Below are positions 45,385 through 56,300 of a stretch of 64,000 nt of DNA, piece by piece (position 1 is the first letter of the stretch; every line of letters starts with the position of its first letter). The stretch covers positions 12,553,647 to 12,617,646 of the forward strand of contig CM045988.1 in assembly GCA_025175895.1 (NCBI GenBank), read 5' to 3'. The translations under genes were made by a program, and so were the position numbers. The notes below the pieces were generated by a model. That model was not told the DNA's origin and did no database searches. It saw nothing but the letters and a program-made list of their open reading frames with translations. Source of the DNA: Wurfbainia villosa (Eukaryota > Streptophyta > Magnoliopsida > Zingiberales > Zingiberaceae).

Positions 45385-46885
45385 TGTTGGAGATTTAACG
45401 CCGCTAGAGGGGGGGGGGTGAATAGCGTTGAATTCGTACGTAGATGGAATTTGTTCGCGATCGTCTCTACAAAACTCGTTATGCGCAGCGGAATAGAAAT
45501 AATAAAAGCAATAACGAAAAGATACAATCACGAACACAAGGATATAACTTGGTTCGGAACCGAACGGTTCCTACTCCACGGATCGAGCTCTAAAGAGCCC
45601 TAGTGATGCACACACACTCACTAATCACAAATACTCCTTCTCGACACAAGTCGGAGGTGGAGAAACCTCTTACAATAAGATTACAACAATAATCTAAATA
45701 CAACAAGCAAATATAAGAAGAAATACAACAAGAGAAGTAAAGAACACTTTACAAAAACTCTTTAGAAGCTTGCTTGTTGATTGCCTTGGACTAGCACTTG
45801 AAAGCCCTGATTTACAGCAGCAAATCGCTTCAAAATGTCCAAGAAAATAGGTTGCAAAAACCCTCCCGTCGAGCTCCTTTTATCCTTGTGCGCGACCTGG
45901 ATTTCCGCCCATCAGTCGACTGCCATAAGTCACCAGTCGACTGATGCCACTGTTGTCGTGAGACAACGGCTCGATCCACGCTGGAAAAACTCCAACGGAT
46001 CTCTTGGCAGTCGACTGCCAACATTGGCGATCGGCCCGATGCGTATCAATCGCTATCGACTACGGAGCATTCTGCTCTCACGGTGAACTAGCGATCGGCC
46101 GACCGCTGGAGCCGATCGCCGAGACATCGATTCGACTACTCAATGAGCGATCACGCGAGCGATTCGGCTCTTAAACGGCAGTCGAACTCAAGTCGACTCA
46201 CGGCAGTCGAACCGGCCATAATGCCAGTCGACTGCCAACCTCAAAGATGAGGTTTTAACCCAAAGTATGGTGCCCCCATACTTGCTAGACCACCCTTAGC
46301 CTAGACCTAAGCCTTCTAGCCACCTCCATCAGCCTCACACCTCTCGGATCCCTCCAAGTCATCCATGACTTGTTCATCCATCGTGCTAGCCTTCAGGTGC
46401 TTCCGTCGGCTATGTCATGCTAATGGTGTCTACACTGCCAAGGCACATTGGACTTACGCCGCCAAGACTTTGCTTGGACTTTACGTCGTCAACCATTGGA
46501 CTTATGCTGCCAAGACTCCCGCTTAGACTTTACGCTGCCAATATCAAACCCTTGGACTTCTCAAATGCCAAGACTCAAGCTTGGACTTTCCCTTGCCAAC
46601 CCATGTTGGACTTTTCATGCCAAGACCATGCTTGGACTTTCCATGCCAACCCATGTTGGACTTTTCATGCCAAGACCATGCTTGGACTTTCCTTGCCAAC
46701 CCATGTTGGACTTTACATTGCCAAGACCCATGCTTGGACTTTTCCCAATGCCATGCCAAGTACTCAAGACTTGGACTTTACCAAATGACAATTACATTGT
46801 CATATGTTTTTGTCGAAACATCAAAACATCACTCGAGTCAAACTCGAGTCCTGGTCAATCGTGACCTGGGCCGATTGCACCAACA
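45385..46885 (-). repeat. Element C 5' LTR, 1501 bp
   Basis: Nearly identical to 40201-41698 over the outer 650 bp and the inner 600 bp, with a sharply different patch at about 46022-46160. Confidence 0.94.
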
Positions 46886-46890
46886 ATTGT

Positions 46891-48520
46891 CTGGCTGGAA
46901 AAGCAACTAGGAAACCGTTTGGTAAGGCTATTAGGGTTGAGTCACCATTGTAACTAATTCATTCGGATATTTGTGGTCCAATGAATGTGAAGGATAGACA
47001 TGGAGCTTCTTATTTCATTACATTTATTGGTTATTTCTCTTATTTTGGTCATGTGTATTTGATTTCTCATAAATCTGAAGCATTGAATTGCTTCATTTAT
47101 TATATGAACAAAGTTGAGAATCAAATGGATCGTAAGGTTAAAACTTTACGCACTGACCGTGGAGGAGAATATTTGTCTGATATGTTCAAGATAATAAGCA
47201 ATGATAAGAGGATTATTAGACAGCTGACAATCCCTGAAACTCCACAGGAAAATGGGATTGCTGAAAGAAGAAATAGGACTCTTCTTGAAATTGTTAGGTC
47301 TATGATGGCGCAGGCTAATTTGTCATTCTCCTATTGGAGAGATGCATTACTAGTTGCGACCTATATACTTAACAAAGTGTCTTCAAAGTCAGTTCCATCT
47401 ATCCCATATAAACGTTGGACGGGCAAAAAATCAGATTTGAGCAATCTAAGACCCTGGGGGTCAACTGCCTATATTCATGACATTTCTCACAAGTATGGAA
47501 AACTAGGATCTAGAGGTAAGAAATGTATCCTTATAAGATATTCTGAGACCTCTAAAGGTTATATTTTCCTAAGTGAGCAATAAGATGGAATAATCTCCGA
47601 ATTTGATTTGAGAGATGTTACTTTTCTCGAAACTGAGTTCCCAGCTAGAGGTGAGGTTGATAAGACAGTTCCTCTATTTGAGGAAGATGAGTTATTATAA
47701 ACAAGACAGGTGTCAAGTGGGATACCTGAACCTAGTCAACCCAGTGGGAGTAATTTGCCTAGTCACGGGGTGACTTCTCAGGAGCCCAACTTATGAAGAA
47801 GTGTTCGTAAGATCAAACCTAAGAAGAGGTTTGATATTGAGAATGAGGCAATGATGACACTCCCAGTTGATGATGATGAACCTCAATCAGTTGAGGAAGC
47901 TCTGAGGTCTAGAGTTAGAGAAAAGTGGAAAAATGCAATGGTCGAAGAGATGGAGTCAATGATTAAGAATCATGTTTAGGAGTTAGTCGATCTTTCTCCT
48001 GGTCGAAGGGCTATTGGGAATAAATGGATTCTCAAAATAAAGAGGAAATCAGATGGATCGATTAACCGATACAAAGCTCGTTTAGTTGTAAAAGGATTTA
48101 CCCAAATGGGGGGTATAGACTTTGAAGAGACATTTTCTCCTGTAGTTAAGTTTGTGTGAATCCAAGTCATTTTGGCTTTTGTGACACATTATGACTTGGA
48201 GTTACATCAAATGGATGTAAAAAATACTTTCCTTAATGGTGAGCTTGATGAGGAAATCTATATGGTTCAACCAGAAGGTTTCATTGCTGAAGGCTAAGAA
48301 GAAAAGGTATGTAGATTGAAGAAATCTATATATGGGCTAAAGCAAGCATCAAGACAGTGGAACATAAGATTTAATGAAGTGGTTTTATCTTATAGTTTTG
48401 AAATGATCAATGAGGATCATTGCGTTTTCCTAAAAAAGGAAAAAGGAAAGTATGTCATTTTATCATTATATGTTGATGATATGCTGATAACAGGAAATGA
48501 CATAGGTTTTGTGATAGAAG
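46891..48520 (+). pseudogene. Element D integrase and RT N-terminus (degraded)
   Basis: Resumes in frame after the C insertion (CLAGKATRKPFGKA). A TAA at about 46950 precedes LIHSDICGPM; the integrase open frame 46981-47583 has RTDRGGEYLS and PQENGIAERRN, so D, D and E are present. The RT has stops at 47581, about 47698, 47796, 47980, 48158 and 48298, then ELHQMDVKNTFLNGE and YVDDM at 48469-48483, and is cut at FVIEV by element E. Confidence 0.88.
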
Positions 48521-49750
48521 TGTTGGTGCAACAATGCCCCAAGCATTTACATGTTTTGATGTTTGGATAATCATCTAAGTTCGACAATATTTTGTGATAT
48601 AATTGTGAACATGTTTAAGTGACAGGAAAAATCCAAGTATGAAGATTTGGTAAAAGAAAAGTCCAAGTGTGATCTTGGCAAAAGAAGTCCAAGGAAAGGG
48701 TTTAGTGGCGTAAGACCAAGCATGTAGTCTTGGCGGCGTAAAGTCAAAGCGAACCTTGGCAAAGGAAGTCCAAAGGCAAGTCTTGGCAGCTTAAGTCCAA
48801 GCGTGTAGTCTTGGCGGCGTAAAGTCCAAGCGTACTTTGGCGAAGAGAAACCCAAGACATGACGAAACTGAAGGAAGCTCTTGGAAGCAAGCGCAAAGAT
48901 GAACAAGTCGTGGACTCGGAGGGATCCTGGAGGCGCAAGGCTAAAGAAAGAGCTAAAGGAAGAGTCAATTCAAGTATGAATTACTCATACTTGACGAGTA
49001 TCAATCGACTAATACGATGTAGCAGTCGACTGATAAGGTGCTCGACTGAGTCAGGCTGAAACCCTGATGATCAGTCGACTGTCAAGAGCTGGCAGTCGAC
49101 CGATGTTGCATTAATCGACTGCCAATATCGACAGTTGACTGATCAAGTCGATGACGGGCATAGAATGGAGTCTCACTCGACTCCGTGCGGAGATCACTCG
49201 ACTGATCGCTTCATCAATCGACTGACGAAGTGATCAGTCGACTGATCAGGTTGCCGTTGGAAATGGCGGCTACGTATCTCCGCGGATTTGCCTCGTCAGA
49301 AGTCGTTGGCTTCGATGGCAGTCGACTGATGTTGTACATCAGTCGACTGATCGTGGCCCAACGGGAAAAATAGCCCTCTCTCTATAAAAAGAGGGCTTGG
49401 GATGCTTGATAAGGCTAGTGCTTATTTTCCAACCTTGTTCTCAAGCTCCCATGAATTTTCAAAGGCTTTCTTTGTGTTAATTCTTCCTCTTCTTCTAAAT
49501 CTCATTTTCATCATTGTAAGAAGAGGAGAGTGTCTTGTAAAGGAAAGATTCTTAGTGGAATTGCTTTGGGTTGATCCACCATAAGGATTGCCGTGGAGTA
49601 GGAGCGTTATCTCCAAACCACGTAAAAGGCTTTGTGTTAGCGTTTGTGTTTAGCTTCTTGTTTTTATTTAGTATTTGCTTCCGCTAACATTTATTGTAGA
49701 TTTCGAAAAGAGTCTATTCACCCCCTCTAGCCTTCCAAGAATCACTAACA
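48521..49750 (+). repeat. Element E 5' LTR, 1230 bp
   Basis: Five exact CAGTCGACTG copies and many one-base variants (49003-49350), TATA box CTCTATAAAAAGAGG near 49380, ends TCACTAACA. Confidence 0.93.
49003..49350. repeat. CAGTCGACTG array, element E LTR
   Basis: Exact copies include those at about 49022, 49071, 49230, 49319 and 49340; others are CAATCGACTG, CAGTCGACCG or CAGTTGACTG. Here decay is by ordinary single-base changes, unlike the GATCG-type patches. Confidence 0.9.
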
Positions 49751-49752
49751 AG

Positions 49753-49764
49753 TGGTATCAGAGC
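49753..49764 (+). promoter_or_regulatory. Primer-binding site of element E
   Basis: TGGTATCAGAGC two bases after the LTR end. Confidence 0.94.
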
Positions 49765-49804
49765 CTCGATCGCGTCAGAAGATTTAACCATCAATCGGAG
49801 CATA

Positions 49805-51399
49805 ATGGCATTCCAAGAGGGGTATAGCACGGCGAGGGCTCCATTATTCAACGGCAACGACTTCAACTACTGAAAAAGGTAGGATGGAATACTTCCTTAT
49901 GAACGATATTGAAAATTAGTTTAGTGTTGTAGATGGATTTGAGAAGCCGGTCGATGAACACGGAGCACCTATACCGACCAAGGATTGGACGAGGGACATG
50001 GCCAAGAAGGCTCAAGCTAACGCTAAAGCAATGACCACACTTCAATGTGGTTTGTCCAAAGAGCAATTAAGCAAAGTGGGGCCTTTCGAATCGGCAAAGG
50101 AGCTTTGGGAGAAGCTAATTGAGCTCAACGAGGGATCGAAGGAAACAAGAAGAGCCAAGAGGGATCTCTTGATAGGACAACTCCAAAACTTTGCCATGAA
50201 GACCAATGAGACCGTAAGCCAAATGCACAGTCGCTTCAAGGAGGTAGTCAACGGACTACATGTGATAGGCAAGAAGGTCGACAACCGAGACCTTATGAGG
50301 TATATTCTTTAAGCTTTTCCTAGAACAACCTTATGAGCATCAATGGTAGATGCTTATAAGGTGTCTAGGGACCTTTCTTTGTTTAAATTAGATGAACTCT
50401 TTTGTGAATTTGAGTTGCACGAGCAAGCTAACACTTCATCCAAGGAGAAAGGTATAGCCCTTTTTGTAGGAAAGAAGGACAAGAAGAAGAAGGAGAAGAA
50501 AGAAGTCTCTTCTTCATCCGAATCCGAGGAGGAGTCATCTAGTAGCGACGACGAGCTATCGGCTAGTGAGGTAGCTCATTATGTTAAGAAGTTTGATGGG
50601 AGGTCAAGGAAACTCACTAAGAAGGATATGAGGAGGATGTTCCAATCCTCCAAAGGTAAAAATTATAGTAGTTCAATTTCTACTCCTAATGTTGTTTGTT
50701 ATGGTTGCAACAAGAAAGGGCATATCAAGCCAAATTGCCCAGACCTAAAGAAGAAGGAGGAGAAGGAAAAGAAGAAGAAGGAAAAGAAGGAGGCAATAGT
50801 GGCACAAACATGGGATACCCTAAGCCTTGAAGATTCCTCCGATGATGAAGAAATTTGTCATGTCACAAGAAACATGACACTCATGGCTTTGGAAGATAGC
50901 TCAAGTGAAGAGTCATCCTCCTCCTCCTCAAGCGACGAATCATCATCTAGTGACGATGAGGTAAAGGACTCCCCTAGAATAGACTTACTATATAAAACTA
51001 TTGCATGCCTTCAAAATACACTAAATAAATCAAAGTATAGGATTAAGGATTTAAAAGTAGAAATTAGATCCATTAAGAATGTAGAAATTTCTTGTGATGA
51101 TGCATGTTCATTTAGGAATGAGAATGATGAACTTAGAAAAGAAATAGGTAACCTAAGAGCATGTTTAGAGAAATTTGCGAATGGGTCCAAATATCTTGAT
51201 ATGATTCTTAGGGACCAAAGGGCCATTTATAACAAGGCCGGCATAGGATATAGGCCTAAGGAGAAGGACATCCCTTGTGAGTAGAAAATCAACTGTTAGG
51301 AGCAAGGTTAGAAAGGCTTGGGTTCCTAAGAAATTTTTAATTGATGCTACCGGACCTAAAATTTGGGTGCCTAAGACTTGCATTTTTCATGTTGTATAG
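49805..51399 (+). pseudogene. Gag of element E
   Basis: ATG 49805 (MAFQEGYSTARAPLFNG). A TGA at about 49871 replaces the Trp of NYWK, with a nearby frame loss. Open again at 49998-50312 (capsid) and 50343-51284 (Lys-rich region, zinc knuckle CYGCNKKGHIKPNC, Ser/Asp linker, coiled-coil). A frame loss near 51280 precedes the conserved end IWVPKTCIFHVV and TAG at 51397-51399, the same stop as in H. Confidence 0.9.
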
Positions 51400-52527
51400 G
51401 TAGAAGGACCAAGCTTATGGATTATTAATAGTGGTTGTTCAAAACACATGACCGGTAATGAGAGCAAATTCTCAACAATCAACCACATTAGCAAAGGGAA
51501 GGTGTCTTTTGGAAATAGTGGTAAACTTAAGATACTAGGAAAAGGGACAACTGAGGTATCTCCAAACCTTGCAATTCACAAAGTATTATTAGTCAAAAAT
51601 ATGAAATTTAATTTGCTTAGTGTAAGTCAATTATGTGATGCCAATTTTGATGTTCAATTTGATTCTTCTAAATGCTTCATAAGACACAAAAATAAAAATG
51701 ATTGCATGTTAGTAGGCTTTAGGAAATCAAATATATACTATGTTGATTTATCCTATGCTACTAACGCTTCTACTAAGTGTCTTATTGCAAAAGAAGAAGA
51801 GAGTTGGCTATGACATAGGAGGCTAGGGCCCATCAATATGAAAAACATTGCCAAAATAGCCAAGAAGAAGCTAGTCAAGGGGTTGTCAAAAGTCAAGTAT
51901 CTTAAGGACAAAATTTGTGATGCATGCCAAGAAGGAAAGCAATCAAGATGATCACACAAAGGTAAAACTTTACTTAGTACCGCTTTACCTCTAGAACTTT
52001 TGCATGTTGATTTATTTGATTGTCATAGTACTCCTTCCATGATTGGTAGTAAATATTGCCTAGTTATAGTAGATGATTTTTCTAGATTTACTTGGGTATT
52101 CTTCATGAAACATAAGGATGAAACCCTAGGAATAATCATAGGCTTTAGCAAAAGAGTAGAGAATGAAAAGAATCTCAAAATCAACCGGATCCGTAGTGAT
52201 CATGGTGGAGAATTTAAGAATTCTAACTTCTCAAAATTTTTCCTAGAACAAGGGTACAAGCACGAATTTTTATGTCCTAGAACACCTCAACAAAATGGGG
52301 TGGTGGAAAGAAAAAATTGTGCCCTACAAGAAGCGGCTAGGACTATGCTTAATGTATATTATTTACCTAGCTACTTGTGGGCGGAAGCAGTCAATAACGC
52401 TTGCTATATCCAAAATAGGGTTTTAGTTCATAGGTTTTTAGGGAAAATCTCATTTGAATTATGGAATGGTATGATTCCAACAATTCACTAGTTCAAAGTC
52501 TTTGGATGCAAAATTTACATTTTAAAC
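51400..52527 (+). pseudogene. Pol of element E: protease and integrase (before F)
   Basis: Protease reads WIINSGCSKHMTG: the catalytic Asp is Asn (GAT to AAT). GAG-pre-integrase has a TGA replacing Trp (LWH to L-stop-H, about 51811) and another stop near 51949. Integrase open frame 52000-52491 with HVDLFDCHS, IRSDHGGEFK and PQQNGVVERKN. It is cut at TTTTAAAC by element F. Confidence 0.9.
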
Positions 52528-54814
52528 TGTAACACCCCAAAATTTTTCTCCAAAATTTTTGTATAGAATTTAATTTCATGTTTAGTAGATTATATATGGA
52601 ATCCTGGAAAATGATGATAAAAGAATAAAAGTGGAGAGGTGAGGTTTGAACCTTAAACCTCTTGGTGAGAGTTAACTTTTACCATGCATGTGATGACCAA
52701 GTGCTCAGCAGTAACTTACTGTTGGAGAAAGAGGAGAAATGTTAGATGAGTGTGAGGAGGGTAAATGAAGAGGCATGAAAAAAGAAGAGACACTTCTCTT
52801 CCTCCCTTTATAAAGAAGAGGGAAGGTTCCACTTGACCACTTCTTCTTCCTTCTTCCTCCTTCCACCGAAACCTTAAGGCTCCTTCTTTGAGTTTCGACC
52901 AAAGCCAACTAGGGTTCCACCCTAGTGAGTTAAGCAAAGAGAAGGGTTTCTCTAAGGGGCTAATCTCCATCTAAGGGTCAAGAGCACCAAGAAGGGTTCT
53001 AGGGCAAGATTATTATTTTAGTCTCCTCTCCAATCAAGGTCTCTCTCTTATTAAGGGGTAACCAAATTATAAGTGGTAAGATTCCCTCACCTGCAGTATA
53101 TTTGCTCTTGTAGGACATGATATATGAAAGAAATGTGATGCTTTATACCATGCAAGTTTCGGCCAACTAGGGTTTTAGGGCTAGGGTTGCATGAAATATG
53201 CCTATGTGATGAACATGTTTATGATTTAATATGCCATGAATTATGCCTATGTGATGAACATGTTTATGATTTAATATGCCATGAAATATGCCTATGTGAT
53301 GAACATGTTTATGATTTAATATGCCATGAATTATGCCTATGTGATGAACATGTTTATGATTTAATATGCCATGAATTATGCCTATGTGATGACCATGTTT
53401 ATGATTTAATATGCCATGAAATATGCCTATGTGATGAACATGTTTATGCTTTAAGACCCCTTTAGGGTATTCTTATGTTATGAATGCATATATGCTATGA
53501 AATGTCTAAGAAGATGCTTCCCCTTTTTTATGTTGGGATTAAGAGCTCTCTTTATGATAAGATAAGACAGAGATGCTTCCCTTTTTATGTTAGGGGATTA
53601 AGAGCATTCTTTATGATATGATAAGAAAGAAAAGAAAGAAAATTAAGTATTTTACTTTGTAAGAGGTTAAGTACCCGACCCGTTAGGTGGTCGTTAATCA
53701 AATCCAAGGGACATAAGAAGACATAAGAGGTCTTGCCCTGGTAAGACGTAAGAGGTCTTGCTCTAGTAGGTCTGGTGGCTAGCTACCCCAGCCTATTAGG
53801 GAACGCGCTTTATGTGGTACTTAGCCTGGCCCCCCCTTCATGTTATGATTATGTTGAAGTATCTATATGTATATGTTTTGAAAAGAAATGACTTGTATGA
53901 AACTATGAATGCTTATGTTCAAGTTTAAAGAATGCTTACGATTATGTCCTTTATGCATGTTTAGGATTGATGATATCATGAATGCTTATGTTTAAATTAT
54001 GCCATGCTTAGTTTTAATTATGTTTATCATGCTTATGTAAACTTTATGCCATGCTTATGTTTCATTACGTTAGTATGTTGATGTTTAGTGTTGTTATGCA
54101 GTACTTAAGTTATTTAGGCTAGTATGCTCGTGTTTTCTAATTATTTGATGTAATTTGTGGCTTTTGTGAGTAGGCAAGAATCTTACTAAGCTATATGCTT
54201 ATAGTTTATGTTGTCCATATACTGCAGATAAAGGAAACATGAACTAGAGGAAGTAGCAGGAGGGGCAAAGTGTGTGTGATAGTGGCATGGTGGAAAAAGA
54301 CCCTATTACTCTCTGCTTTTATTTATATGCTCAATGAACAACTTAAGACATTTGCTTCCGCTTTTATGACTTGTGATTTATTAGTACCATGTTGGATGTT
54401 GCTTAGTTATGTTATTGTTCACCTTACTTATGAAAGTTTGATATGTTAGAACTCATGAATGGATCGTGTTAATAATAAGTTACATTCTCTAATCTTTATG
54501 TTATGCATGTTATAAATGGGATACGATATGGTAACATGCTAATTATGATTATGATATGTGATGCATGTTCTGAAAGAAGTTATGATATGTTAACATGCTA
54601 ATTATGATTATGATATGTGATGCACGTTATAAAGAAGATATGATAGGTTAACATGCTAATTAGGTCTATGATATGTGATGCATGTTATAAAAGAAGATTT
54701 ATGTCATGATAACATGTTTGATTATGTAGATTGTGAAATGATCCATATATGTTATGTTATAAAAAAAAAAAAAAAGTAGCGCCGCCCTGAGAGCAGATAA
54801 GGGCGGGCGTTACA
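52528..54814 (+). mobile_element. Element F: solo LTR, Ty3/gypsy (chromovirus) style
   Basis: TGTAACACCCC at 52528 to GGGCGTTACA at 54814, flanked by a perfect duplication TAAAC (52523-52527 and 54815-54819), interrupting the integrase/RT linker of E. No internal domain lies between the ends, so it is a solo LTR of 2287 bp. The TGTAACACCC start and the poly(A) followed by GCGCCGCCCTGAGAG... end resemble Tekay/Del-type gypsy LTRs; the lineage is inferred from termini alone. TATA-like TTATAAAG at 52808. Confidence 0.85.
53190..53452 (+). repeat. 45-bp tandem repeat, six units, within solo LTR F
   Basis: Unit begins CATGAAATATGCCTATGTGA. The units differ at single positions (AAATATG versus AATTATG, GAACATG versus GACCATG). 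Since 45 is a multiple of three the frame stays open (repeat HEICLCDEHVYDLIC), but it has no ATG at its start and no other support as a gene. Confidence 0.95.
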
Positions 54815-54819
54815 TAAAC

Positions 54820-55484
54820 ACCAAAGACAACCTTGGTAAATTTGAATCCAAAGCGGATGAGGGAATCCTAGTTGGATATTCATGCACTAGTGTAGGGTAT
54901 ATAGTTTATAATAAAAAAACTCAAAAGGTTGAGGAATCTTCAAATGTCCAATTTGATGAAACTTCAAATACTTACCCTAGGAAATCCCCTATTGATGATG
55001 ATATCAATGACAAAAATCAAGAAATTACCCAAAAATTTCAAGATTTGACTTTAGGGGGTAATGATCAAGGGGAAGAGTTAAATCAAGGGAGAGTAAGAGG
55101 TGATTCCGATGATGAAAGAAGGTTTAAGGATAATTATGATCAAAATCAAGTTAATACACCTCCTAGAACAAAAAGAGTTCATCAAAATAACCCCCTAGAT
55201 CAAGTTGTAGGTGAATTATTTCAAGGTGTTAGGACTAGGTCATTTCATAGAGCTCCCTCTAGTCATATAGCCCTCATCTCCCAAATTGAGCCCAAAATAA
55301 TCAATGATGCATTACTTGATCCAGATTGGATCTTAGCAATGCAAGATGAATTGACTCAATTTGAAAGAAGTCAAGTATGGAAATTAGTTCCTAGACCTAA
55401 TGATAATACTATCATTACTACAAGATGAGTTTTTAGGAAAAAACTAGATGATCAAGGCAATATAACTAGGAATAAGGCAAGGTT
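54820..55484 (+). pseudogene. Pol of element E after F: INT/RT linker and RT start
   Basis: Resumes with NTKDNLGKFESKADEGILVGY, corresponding to 28510-29150 of H. An open frame 55045-55428 covers the linker and RT N-terminus (DPDWILAMQDELTQFERSQVW). A TGA at 55426 replaces the Trp of TRWVFR. Homology ends at NKARL, 55484. Confidence 0.88.
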
Positions 55485-56300
55485 GAAGGACTTGCTAACT
55501 TCTTCATAACCCACTTTTTATTGGGTTCAGCCTTTACCTCTAGGTTTTTGAGGTTCCTAGGTCAACGGGAGAAGCAAAACACCCTCCCTTCATATGGAAA
55601 TCCATCTGTGCATGTGTAGAGCTCGACGCGCCATTACCAGGAGCAACATGCAACTGGAACTCTATTCTATGATTAGCCACGGAATAGACGATATACGGAT
55701 CGCCGGCTTTTGTATTTGTATTCGGGGTCCAAGTTAATTTAACCACAAAACAGAATATACAACATGTATATGATTGAAAAACAATTATAGACATGTTATA
55801 AAAGAATATAAACAAGGGTTATACCTCTCGATCTTCTATTATATGTCCTTCCTCCTTTTGGACGTCGTGTGGGCGACGATCTTCCAAAAGTAAAAGCCTC
55901 CTAGATCACGATCTTCCTTTCCTTGCTCATTCCAAACAAGAGGAAGTATAGAAACAAAACTCTTCTCCTTCCTTTAGCCAACCACCAAGCACCAACCTTG
56001 ATGCTTGCCGTCGGCCAACAAGAAGAAGAGATGAGGAAGTGGACGCCGGCCAAGAGCTCTAAGGAATTACCCTAACCCTTGTTTCCACCGGCCAAGGAGA
56101 AGAGAAAGAAGAGCTTGAACGCCGGCCAAGAAGAGGAGAAGCAAGTCTTGGGCGCCGACCAACAAGAAGAAGAAGAGAAAGGAAATATTTTCCTTAATTG
56201 TGGCAGCCCAAGCCTCCAAGCCCTAGCCGGCCAAACCCTAATCCCTTCTTCCTCTAATTCTTCTTGCCGCCCACCCTAATCCCTCCTTTTATAGAGTTAG
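55485..56300 (-). other. Unresolved fragment, possibly a minus-strand LTR/leader
   Basis: Not matched elsewhere in the window. On the minus strand a TATA-like CTATAAAAGGAGGG near 56285-56295 is followed by a GCCGGC/AAGAAGAAG-rich 5'-UTR-like stretch and, at 55815-55540, an open frame of 91 codons ending VDLGTSKT that I do not recognise. The right border is the insertion site of copia-I; the left border joins E without a visible LTR end. Confidence 0.4.

Larger units (their letters stand above)
40201..46885 (-). mobile_element. Element C: gag-only copia-like retrotransposon, structurally complete
   Basis: Minus orientation. Ends TGTTGG...CCAACA, flanked by a perfect duplication ATTGT (40196-40200 and 46886-46890). 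LTRs of 1501 bp (5', 45385-46885) and 1498 bp (3', 40201-41698) are nearly identical outside one patch. Primer site, intact gag of 582 codons, non-coding tail and polypurine tract are all present, but no pol. This is the best-preserved mobile element in the window and presumably the youngest of its family here. Confidence 0.95.
38742..48520 (+). mobile_element. Element D: Ty1/copia retrotransposon, truncated, split by C
   Basis: Gag, protease, integrase and the first two-thirds of RT in copia order. Element C (minus strand) sits in the GAG-pre-integrase segment with TSD ATTGT, and element E replaces everything after 48520. No LTR of D is recognised. The gag start MTTKNIITELNKGDKFNG and the protein motifs differ from those of H/E and copia-I, so it is a separate lineage. 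Confidence 0.88.
48521..55484 (+). mobile_element. Element E: SIRE/Maximus-like retrotransposon, 3'-truncated
   Basis: Starts TGTTGGTGCAACAATG, the same terminus as H. 5' LTR, primer site, gag, PR, INT, and RT start follow; element F is nested at 52528-54814. At 55484 RT homology stops inside NKARL and unrelated sequence begins, so RT core, RNase H and 3' LTR are lost. Inserted in element D; AGAAG (48516-48520) would be its target duplication, partner not found. Confidence 0.9.

Noticed and set aside
8640..48520. K (8640-9367) and D (38742-48520) as two halves of one element
   Set aside because: D stops at FVIEV in RT and K starts about 75 residues later; the missing part is not in the window, and each is bordered by a different insertion.
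6146..49350. Palindrome arrays as a CRISPR array or satellite
   Set aside because: Spacing is irregular, spacers are shared LTR sequence, no cas genes occur and the DNA is plant nuclear; copies are confined to LTR U3 regions rather than forming a tandem satellite.
52528..54814. Element F as a DNA transposon with TGTAAC inverted ends
   Set aside because: Ends TG...CA, 5-bp duplication, TATA box and poly(A)-like 3' region fit an LTR; a few terminal inverted bases are normal for LTRs.
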